Position numbers and translations under genes: made by a program. From NCBI GenBank assembly GCA_947074125.1, contig CAMTOM010000015.1:1-12981 (forward strand): a stretch of DNA of 12,981 bases, in the 5' to 3' direction. Shown one piece after another: positions 7,037 to 12,981 of the stretch. The notes below the pieces were generated by a model. The model did no database searches, had not been told where the DNA came from, and worked only from the letters and a program-made list of their open reading frames with translations. Each line of letters opens with the position of its first letter. The stretch's first letter is position 1. The DNA comes from an uncultured Desulfovibrionaceae bacterium. Lineage in GTDB: Bacteria > Desulfobacterota > Desulfovibrionia > Desulfovibrionales > Desulfovibrionaceae.

Positions 7037-7657
7037 CTAGGTTTGCTTGGTCGTTTTTTTCTCTGGAGCTGCTTTTGTGGCGGCCTTGGGGGCTGCGTCA
7101 GCAACTTTTTCTTTGTCAGCAGAAGCGGATTCTGCTTTGACAATCGGACTCATATGCTTTTTGGCGTCTTCCAGAAGACGACACTTTGGGCAAAGATGGC
7201 GAACGATTTCTGGATCAACATCAGGATCGTGCGCATAAATGCGTTTTGCCATGTCTGCTGGAAGAGGACGTATGGGTTGCCCGCATGTCGTACAGGGAAC
7301 AAAGGGAACAAAGTGCTGTTCCACTTGAGTATATTTCTCTGTCTGCTCATGCGCAGAGTGCCAGTTATCGGTAAGGGTAATGGCTTTTGTTGGACAATAC
7401 AGACGGCAGTTGGCACAAAGACAACAACTGTTATGCCATACTGTGAAGTCATAGCCTGATCCATCCTGATGCTGCGTGATATTGATAGCTCCTGCAGAGC
7501 AGGTATGGTAACATATACGACAACCCATACAACGTTCGGGATCCAGTTTTACCTTACCGCGCAGGCGGGGAGGCGTAAATGTTTCTCCCGCAGGAAAGGG
7601 ATCTGTACTGGGGCCTTGAAGGACATTACGCAAAAGGATTTTGAGGAAACTTGCCAT
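7037..7657 (-). CDS. cooX: CooX, NuoI-like polyferredoxin subunit with an added Cys-rich region
   Basis: This 206-residue subunit carries electrons toward CooL. Two 4Fe-4S motifs are seen: C43/C46/C49/C53 and C78/C81/C84/C88, the second followed by proline, as in NuoI and EchF. After the ferredoxin domain come two further CxxC pairs, C122/C125 and C156/C159, spaced like a zinc ribbon. A Lys/Ala-rich, probably disordered tail occupies ~171-206. ATG 7657 is supported by GGAGGA (7663-7668), which sits inside the 3' end of cooL; only one base separates it from the cooL stop. Assignment to CooX rests on motifs and operon position. Confidence 0.9.
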   Translation of the reverse strand: MASFLKILLRNVLQGPSTDPFPAGETFTPPRLRGKVKLDPERCMGCRICYHTCSAGAINITQHQDGSGYDFTVWHNSCCLCANCRLYCPTKAITLTDNWHSAHEQTEKYTQVEQHFVPFVPCTTCGQPIRPLPADMAKRIYAHDPDVDPEIVRHLCPKCRLLEDAKKHMSPIVKAESASADKEKVADAAPKAATKAAPEKKTTKQT

Positions 7658-7658
7658 G

Positions 7659-8102
7659 CTATTCCTCCACTCCGAGTTTTTGCATCCAAAGCTTCTTGGC
7701 TATAAGAACAGCCTCCATGATGGCCTGTGGACGTGGAGGACAGCCAGGAACATTCACATCGACAGGCAGGTATCTGTCAATAGGGCCTTTAATGGAGTAC
7801 CCATCGCGAAAAACACCACAGGTAACCGCACAAATACCCACAGCTACGGTAATTTTAGGGTTGGGGATTTCTTCCCAGACGCGCAAAACCTTGTCTTTGA
7901 CACGAGCTGTCAAAGGACCGGTAATCAGGACGATATCTGCATGACGTGGGCTGCCACAATAACGGCATCCCAGACGCTCAACATCGTAACGGGGAATAAA
8001 GGCTGTTGTTGCCAGTTCCACATCACATCCATTGCACGAACCCGCATTGATGCGGAAAAGCCAAGGAGATCGAACAGAGAGTTTTTTCAGAAAGTCGCTC
8101 AC
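7659..8102 (-). CDS. cooL: CooL, hydrogenase small subunit (NuoB-like)
   Basis: CooL (147 aa) is the small subunit that holds the proximal 4Fe-4S cluster next to the Ni-Fe site, homologous to NuoB, EchC and HycG. The cluster ligands are visible as C23 and C26 (SCNGCDVE), C91 (VGICAV) and C121 (PGCPPRP). An additional CRYC pair is at 46/49. The start is a GTG at 8102, not an upstream codon: TAAGGAGG (8108-8115) is a near-perfect Shine-Dalgarno site 5 nt before it, and an earlier start would run ~80 nt into cooK and add unrelated residues. The Shine-Dalgarno site includes the cooK stop codon. Confidence 0.94.
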   Translation of the reverse strand: MSDFLKKLSVRSPWLFRINAGSCNGCDVELATTAFIPRYDVERLGCRYCGSPRHADIVLITGPLTARVKDKVLRVWEEIPNPKITVAVGICAVTCGVFRDGYSIKGPIDRYLPVDVNVPGCPPRPQAIMEAVLIAKKLWMQKLGVEE

Positions 8103-8107
8103 AAGGG

Positions 8108-8115
8108 CCTCCTTA
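8108..8115 (-). promoter_or_regulatory. Strong ribosome binding site fixing the GTG start of cooL
   Basis: TAAGGAGG on the minus strand combines the cooK stop codon (TAA) with the Shine-Dalgarno core, 5 nt before GTG 8102. Termination on cooK and initiation on cooL are thus physically coupled. Confidence 0.85.
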
Positions 8116-9075
8116 CAGCCACCAGACCAGCGCAAGGCTGATGAGGGAAAGGACCGTGGGAATTTTAATATAGAACCAGAACGCCTGATCAATACGGAAA
8201 CGTCCCGTGGCCGACTTCACAAGTGTGAGCGAAAGAGCCATGAGTAACAGGCATTTCAGGAGGAACCACACCAGGTTGACAATCCATATATCTGTCAGCG
8301 TGCCCGGGAAAAAGAGAACAACCCCAAGTCCCAGTACGACAAATGTCTTAAGAGCAGAGCCGATATGATACAGAGCCAGTAAAGGTCCTCCGTATTCAAG
8401 GAGGGGGCCTTCCAGGATTTCTGTTTCTGCCTCAGGAATATCAAAAGGAATAACACCCATAGTACCTGGCAGGAAGATCAGATAGGCAATAAGCGCAGGA
8501 ATCATAACAGGATTGAAGCCGAATTGTCCTGTAGCGCTTTGGAAGGTAAGAATCTTTGCGAGAGAAAACTCCGCTCCCGTTCCCATACCCTTGCCTGCCA
8601 TCATGGCAACAGCCAGCAAGACAGCTAGCAAAGGAATTTCATACGCGAGCATCATGAGCATCTCACGGGAGAAGCCTACCGCACCAAAAGGCGATCCTGA
8701 AGAGGAACCACCCAGCATCAAGGCAATGGCAGGTATGGGAAGCAGGTAAAAAATAACCAGCAGATCGCCCATATCAGTCAAGCCCTGAAAGACTCCAGGA
8801 ACGGGAATAAAAGCCGCACACACCGCCATACCCGCGAAGGCAATAACTGGTGCCAGCAAGAAGGCTGTGCGATGGGCTGTTTTAGGGATGAGTGTTTCTT
8901 TCGTCAGCAGTTTGGCGATATCAATATAGGGCTGGTGCAGAGGAGGACCGACCCGCCGTTGCAGGCGGGCGACCATCCGTCTATCCAGTCCTTTAAAGAA
9001 AAAGCCTACAGCCAGCGCGAAAAGGCCGCCAGGGAAAATACACATGTGCAACAGCGCGAGAATGGCATCAGTCAT
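8113..9075 (-). CDS. cooK: CooK, NuoH-like membrane subunit
   Basis: CooK (320 aa) is the membrane anchor of the hydrophilic arm and forms the proton-path entry, homologous to NuoH, EchB and HycD. Several hydrophobic helices (about eight) are visible. Family signatures are the segment RRVGPPLHQPYIDIAKLL near 40-57, the REMLMMLAYEIPLL helix near 137-150, and the acidic loop PFDIPEAETEILEGPLLEYG near 210-229, the region that faces the quinone-site equivalent. ATG 9075 overlaps the cooM stop by 8 nt and has AAGGAGA (9082-9088) 6 nt upstream. Its leader AAGGAGAACAGC is identical over 12 nt to that of cooH. Confidence 0.94.
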   Translation of the reverse strand: MTDAILALLHMCIFPGGLFALAVGFFFKGLDRRMVARLQRRVGPPLHQPYIDIAKLLTKETLIPKTAHRTAFLLAPVIAFAGMAVCAAFIPVPGVFQGLTDMGDLLVIFYLLPIPAIALMLGGSSSGSPFGAVGFSREMLMMLAYEIPLLAVLLAVAMMAGKGMGTGAEFSLAKILTFQSATGQFGFNPVMIPALIAYLIFLPGTMGVIPFDIPEAETEILEGPLLEYGGPLLALYHIGSALKTFVVLGLGVVLFFPGTLTDIWIVNLVWFLLKCLLLMALSLTLVKSATGRFRIDQAFWFYIKIPTVLSLISLALVWWL

Positions 9076-12000
9076 GGCTGTTCTCCTTGAAGCCTATACG
9101 GCGTAAGACCTGTTTCAGGCCTCCGTAGACACTGGATTGTCCCATGCGGCTGACAGCCATTTCAGGCTCAAGACCGCAGGAGTGAATATCCGTTTCACGA
9201 TTGTTCGCATCCACGAAGTGGCGTACGAATTTCCAGCCAACGAAGAGGGCAAGACCCATCATGAGAGCCAGCGCTGTTGCATTCCAGGCACCTGGCGCAT
9301 CCAGCAGACCAGTAATGGCAACACTAAAGGTGGGCGCGCCATATTCCGCAAGAATGCTGTTGATGGGGAAGAGTGCCAGACCAGGGAAGATACCCGTAAC
9401 CAGACATCCCAAACCCAAAATAGCCATGGGAACACGCATGATGAAGGGTGCTTCCTTGACCTTTACCGCATCTTCTCCTGGAGCGCCCAGGAAGGCCAGA
9501 TGGAGGAATTTAGCAATATACGCCAGTGTGATGACACTGCCTATCAGTGAGAGCAATGCCAGGAGTGGCTGCCCTGCCTGCATAAGCGCATGGTAGATAA
9601 TCCACTTTGAAGAGAAGCCACTCGTGGGCGGCACGCCAACAAGTGAAAGACCAGCGATGGCGAACATGCACAGTGTGAAAGGCATTCTGCGACCAATACC
9701 GCCAAGCGCATCGAGGTTGTCTTTATGTGTTTGCAGCATAATAGCGCCACAAACAAGGAAGAGCAGGTCTTTAAAGAAGACATGGTTCACAACATGCAGC
9801 ATGCCTCCGGCAAGCCCCAGAGCGGTGCCACAACCTACCGCCAGTACCATATAGCCAATCTGACTAACGGTGGAATAGATGAACACCAGTTTCAGGTTGT
9901 TGGCAAAAAGTGCTTGTGTAGCAGCCATAATGATGGTGATGCCCCCAATCCACATGACAACATTTGTCAGGAAGATATGGTAGCCGATACCCATCGTACT
10001 GGCGAGAGCAAAACCGCCGCCCAGCAACATAAAGAGCTTGATCAAACCAAGGATGGCGCTCTTCAGGAGGACAGAGGAAATGTAGCCGGAAACAGGCGTG
10101 GGAGCCAGTGCCGGATGCATCTGCCAGTCAATGCGGAAGGGGAGCTGTGCTGCCTTCATGACAAAACCGATGGCAAGCAAGCCCATTCCCATCATGCCAA
10201 CCCATGAGGGCAGGGCAGGAGAGGTAACAAGCAACATGGCATTGAAGGGGAGGTACGCACCAAGCAGGCACACACCCACAAAGATAAAGCCTGCGCCCAA
10301 AATATTAAAGAAGAAATATTTGAACGCTTCTCTGAGTGACTCTTTTGTGCCTTCGTGAGCGATGGCCATATAGAGCGTCCAGGAGCTCATGATTTCCCAG
10401 AAAAGGAAGAAGCTGAACAGGTGCTGGCTTGCAGCCATACCAATAAGACCGCCACACATACATAAAAATGCCGTGTAAAAACGCCATTGTGTGTGACTGT
10501 GTTCCATGTAACCAATGGCATAAAGGATATTCAGCATGCCGATACATGGAACAATAAGTGCGAAGCTGAATGACAGAGTATCCAGGTCACGTCCTTGAAT
10601 CAGTACCAGTATGGTAGTGACGAGGAGGACGAGAACGGCACTCCAGCCAGCCAGAACACGGTTGCGAGAGAAGAAAGCCGGAATAATACAGCCGAAAATG
10701 GGCAGTGCGACATACGCTGGCCAGGGTACGGCAATGGCTTGCATGATCATGTGATCTGTTTCTTTCATGGCGAAACAGAGAGAAGCAACAGGGCCTACGA
10801 GCAGCATAAGACACTGCGGGAAGAGGCCAATAAGCAGGGAAGCCGCAGCAAGAACTGCCAAAGCAAGGCGCATTGTCAGCGGTGCTTCTTTAACAATAGG
10901 AGCATCTGCCGGACGTTCTTCAAAAACAAGTGTTTTGAGTATACGTGTATAATAGATGGCACCTACCAGCGAACCAGCCAGAATCAGAGCCGCCATTCCC
11001 ATGTAGCCCGCACTGACAGCGGCTTGTATCATCATGAATTTACTGAAAAATCCTGCGAATGGTGGCAATCCCATAATGGAGATAAGCCCGATAACCATAC
11101 AGGTAACTGTCCAGGGCATTTGTTTGCCAAGCCCGCGCAGATCTTTCAGGTTACGGCTGCCAGCCCGCAGGATAAGTCCACCAGCACCAAGAAAGAGAAG
11201 GTCTTTCATAATGGCATGGTTGATAATATGTGCCATGGCGCCAGCCGTGGCAAGCCATGTACCCAAGCCCAGTACCAGCGCGATTTCACCCAACTGTCCG
11301 AGGGTTGAATACGCGAGCATGCGCTTGATATCTTCTTGTTGCAGAGCCATGTATTCACCAAGAATGAGCGTCAGTCCGCCCATAAAGGTGATGCCATAGC
11401 CAAACCATGTCAGGTCAGAAAGGCCTTCCATCTGTTGGATGCTGGTACCAGCGTGTCCAAAAGCCAGCACAATAATACCAAAAAAGCCCATCTTGGTGAT
11501 GACACCCGAAAGGGGGCCAGAGATGGAAGAAGGTGCTGCTGGATGCGCATCAGGGAGCCAGCTATGCAGAGGCACCAGACCCGCTTTAGCAACAAAGCCT
11601 GCCAAAACAAGCAAGAGAGCTGTTTTAACGAGCCATGGTGGCATCGCTGCAAAGTTTGCGGCAGCATGAGCCATGATTGTGCTGTCGCCACCAAAAAGGG
11701 CGAATCCTGGCAGCATAAGGAAAGCGCCGCCAGCGCACATGACATAGTATTTGAGACCCGCAGTGAAAGCTTTCCAGGTAGCTTCATGTACAACAAGGAA
11801 GTAGGAAGCAAAGGTCATAAGCTCCCAATAGCCGTACATGGCACCCAAATCAGGCGTGCTCACGATACCTGCGAGTGAGGCAAAGGTCAGCAGGAGGAAG
11901 AACCAGTAGCGTCCTTTTCTGTGTCCGTCTGCCATGTATCCCATGGAATAGAGGCTGACGATCAGCCCTATAAATGTCACCATGAGCAGGAAAGGAAGAG

Positions 12001-12826
12001 CAATAGGGGAAGATTCAGTGCAAAGCGTTGCCCCTAATGCTGCGGCGCTGAGTAAAACCGCCAATGGTCCTCGCAGGGAAGGAAGTTTCCAGCCAACGAG
12101 CAGGGTAGCAAAAGCGCCGAAATAGAGAATGTAAAACGCAGGATGCACAAAGGCAGCATGCTTGAGAGGATAAGAAAAATGCGTGGCAATGGCATTTGCC
12201 AAAGGACCACGCAAAAGACCGAACAACGCCACAGCCAACGCGAGCAACCAGAGGCGTTTGGGGGTTGCCGCCAGGGAAGATTTTTCTTCCGTTGGGGTGG
12301 CATCAAGGCAGACAGTACGTACCGCTTCGACACTGAGCCAGAGCAATACCGTCATGCAAACAGCCATGATAATGGCGGCAGCCAGAGCACCAGCAGAGCC
12401 ACCAAGGAGCAATGCCTGTACAATGAAATAACGGCCTTCAGGGACGAGGAAAGGAGAGCCGCCAAGTGCTGCCAAAAGTCCCAGAGCCAGTAATGCTCCA
12501 ATAAGGGGTCTGCGTACCCCTTCTCCTTGGAGAGAATCTAGTGAAGCATTTGGGAAACCTTTTCCCAGAGAGTTGGAAGCGCAAAAAGCAAGAGCGCGTG
12601 AAGAAAGCTGGAAAAGACCAAAAAGCACGATCCCTGTCTTTGCCAGAGCACCGGAAGCGGCCAAGCCAAGGCAAAGAATGCCAAGGTCGACAAAGCCGCC
12701 CCAAAGAATAAAGTTTGGTAGTTGAGTGCGTTGCTGGACGGCTTTGTAAGTGCCGAAAAGCATCCCCGCTATGCCAATAAGTAGCAATAACGAGTTGACC
12801 CCAGTTGTGCTGAAAGAATGTTCCAT
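9068..12826 (-). CDS. cooM: CooM, giant antiporter-like membrane subunit (fused NuoL/M-type modules)
   Basis: CooM (1252 aa from ATG 12826) is the ion-translocating membrane arm. Two complete NuoL/M/Mrp-type modules are visible. In the first (~230-680) the key charges are E335 in YWELM, K414 in VAKAG, K445 in ITKMG and K541 in HAIMKDLLF, together with the loop PLHSWLPDAHPAAP. In the second (~696-1156) they are E811 in FWEIM, K891 in VMKAAQ, K922 in VLLKSA and K1019 in HVFFKDLLF, but its loop is altered (PFRIDWQMHPALAPTPVS). Residues ~1-220 are also membrane-spanning and look like half of a third module. A soluble tail with DIHSCGLEPE ends the protein. The start is uncertain: the TTG at 12853 (9 aa longer) has GAGGG 9 nt upstream, while ATG 12826 has only GGGG. 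The stop overlaps cooK. Confidence 0.93.
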   Translation of the reverse strand: MEHSFSTTGVNSLLLLIGIAGMLFGTYKAVQQRTQLPNFILWGGFVDLGILCLGLAASGALAKTGIVLFGLFQLSSRALAFCASNSLGKGFPNASLDSLQGEGVRRPLIGALLALGLLAALGGSPFLVPEGRYFIVQALLLGGSAGALAAAIIMAVCMTVLLWLSVEAVRTVCLDATPTEEKSSLAATPKRLWLLALAVALFGLLRGPLANAIATHFSYPLKHAAFVHPAFYILYFGAFATLLVGWKLPSLRGPLAVLLSAAALGATLCTESSPIALPFLLMVTFIGLIVSLYSMGYMADGHRKGRYWFFLLLTFASLAGIVSTPDLGAMYGYWELMTFASYFLVVHEATWKAFTAGLKYYVMCAGGAFLMLPGFALFGGDSTIMAHAAANFAAMPPWLVKTALLLVLAGFVAKAGLVPLHSWLPDAHPAAPSSISGPLSGVITKMGFFGIIVLAFGHAGTSIQQMEGLSDLTWFGYGITFMGGLTLILGEYMALQQEDIKRMLAYSTLGQLGEIALVLGLGTWLATAGAMAHIINHAIMKDLLFLGAGGLILRAGSRNLKDLRGLGKQMPWTVTCMVIGLISIMGLPPFAGFFSKFMMIQAAVSAGYMGMAALILAGSLVGAIYYTRILKTLVFEERPADAPIVKEAPLTMRLALAVLAAASLLIGLFPQCLMLLVGPVASLCFAMKETDHMIMQAIAVPWPAYVALPIFGCIIPAFFSRNRVLAGWSAVLVLLVTTILVLIQGRDLDTLSFSFALIVPCIGMLNILYAIGYMEHSHTQWRFYTAFLCMCGGLIGMAASQHLFSFFLFWEIMSSWTLYMAIAHEGTKESLREAFKYFFFNILGAGFIFVGVCLLGAYLPFNAMLLVTSPALPSWVGMMGMGLLAIGFVMKAAQLPFRIDWQMHPALAPTPVSGYISSVLLKSAILGLIKLFMLLGGGFALASTMGIGYHIFLTNVVMWIGGITIIMAATQALFANNLKLVFIYSTVSQIGYMVLAVGCGTALGLAGGMLHVVNHVFFKDLLFLVCGAIMLQTHKDNLDALGGIGRRMPFTLCMFAIAGLSLVGVPPTSGFSSKWIIYHALMQAGQPLLALLSLIGSVITLAYIAKFLHLAFLGAPGEDAVKVKEAPFIMRVPMAILGLGCLVTGIFPGLALFPINSILAEYGAPTFSVAITGLLDAPGAWNATALALMMGLALFVGWKFVRHFVDANNRETDIHSCGLEPEMAVSRMGQSSVYGGLKQVLRRIGFKENSHD

Positions 12827-12901
12827 AGCATTGCCCCAGGTGACGAAGTCCAAACGCAGGTACCCTCATGGGCACGACCGAAATTACTCACTCTACTATG
12901 T

Positions 12902-12928
12902 GTTATAGGGACATGGCATTTCAGTCAA
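12902..12928 (-). promoter_or_regulatory. Candidate promoter of the coo operon
   Basis: On the minus strand TTGACT (12928-12923, 5 of 6) and TATAAC (12907-12902, 5 of 6) are separated by 15 nt, shorter than the optimal 17. This would start transcription near 12895, about 70 nt before ATG 12826. A short spacer is compatible with activator-dependent expression, but this is inference. Confidence 0.45.
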
Positions 12929-12938
12929 GCGCCGTACA
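12923..12938 (-). promoter_or_regulatory. Weak candidate CRP-family (CooA-like) operator
   Basis: TGTACGGCGCTTGACT on the minus strand has the 16-nt TGT-N10-AC(A) layout of a CooA/CRP-type symmetric site, with the last base off consensus and imperfect inner half-sites. It overlaps the -35 box, where such activators often bind. The match is poor enough that chance is a real possibility. Confidence 0.25.
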
Positions 12939-12981
12939 TGTGTTGCTTTTTGGCTTAAAAGCAAACTAGCGCAATGCTAAG

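Noticed and set aside
8103..8192. N-terminal extension of cooL by 30 residues
   Set aside because: The extension overlaps the cooK end, is unrelated to NuoB-type N-termini, and the strong TAAGGAGG site sits 5 nt before GTG 8102.
10595..11308. Plus-strand open frame (237 codons) opposite cooM
   Set aside because: Composition is abnormal (very rich in His, Gln, Asn and Ser), as expected for the complement of a membrane-protein gene; no motif is seen.
12438..12875. Minus-strand frame of 145 codons overlapping the cooM start, beginning at an ATG upstream of cooM
   Set aside because: It is out of frame with cooM, very rich in Arg/Ser/Phe/His, and runs within the hydrophobic cooM coding region; it is a frame shadow.
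1..12981. CRISPR arrays, insertion sequences, tRNA or rRNA genes
   Set aside because: No regularly spaced repeats, transposase motifs, terminal inverted repeats or tRNA-like cloverleaf sequences were seen on reading both strands.

Overview
The window looks like a chromosomal segment of a sulfate-reducing deltaproteobacterium of the Desulfovibrio group. The main reason is the minus-strand operon at 4432-12853. Its order, cooM-cooK-cooL-cooX-cooU-cooH-hypA-cooF, is the one I know from the CO-induced hydrogenase locus of Desulfovibrio vulgaris. The plus-strand porin also resembles the large homotrimeric porins of that group. The assignment rests on protein motifs and gene order only; no database search was run.

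Layout. Positions 1-728 (+) hold the 3' part of a succinylglutamate desuccinylase/aspartoacylase-family zinc hydrolase, cut by the window edge. Positions 808-2385 (+) encode a secreted outer-membrane porin, followed by a perfect 13-bp hairpin. Positions 2562-3239 (-) encode a hexapeptide-repeat O-acyltransferase. It lies 73 nt downstream of cysK (3313-4230, -), which has its own good sigma70-like promoter. A second 13-bp hairpin (4358-4390) separates cysK from the hydrogenase operon. From 4432 to about 12826 all genes are on the minus strand and nearly contiguous or overlapping. The last 130 bases (12854-12981) hold the probable operon promoter and a weak candidate activator site.

How the hydrogenase genes work together. 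CooH (Ni-Fe large subunit), CooL (small subunit with one 4Fe-4S cluster), CooU (NuoC-like) and CooX (two 4Fe-4S clusters) form the membrane-facing hydrophilic arm of a group 4 energy-converting hydrogenase. CooK (NuoH-like) and CooM (a giant antiporter-like protein) form the membrane arm. CooF (four 4Fe-4S clusters) should deliver electrons from CO dehydrogenase or another low-potential donor. HypA helps insert nickel. Proton reduction to H2 would be coupled to ion translocation. No CO dehydrogenase gene (cooS) and no cooA regulator gene are in the window, so the electron source cannot be settled here.

The system is a known type. The most interesting observation is inside CooM: besides two complete antiporter-like modules, its first ~230 residues look like a diverged C-terminal half of a third module in which the key lysine appears as arginine. 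Other points for a second look are a G7 tract in the porin gene, an activator-like site before cooM, extra cysteine pairs in CooX, and a mature-length CooH without a cleavable tail.
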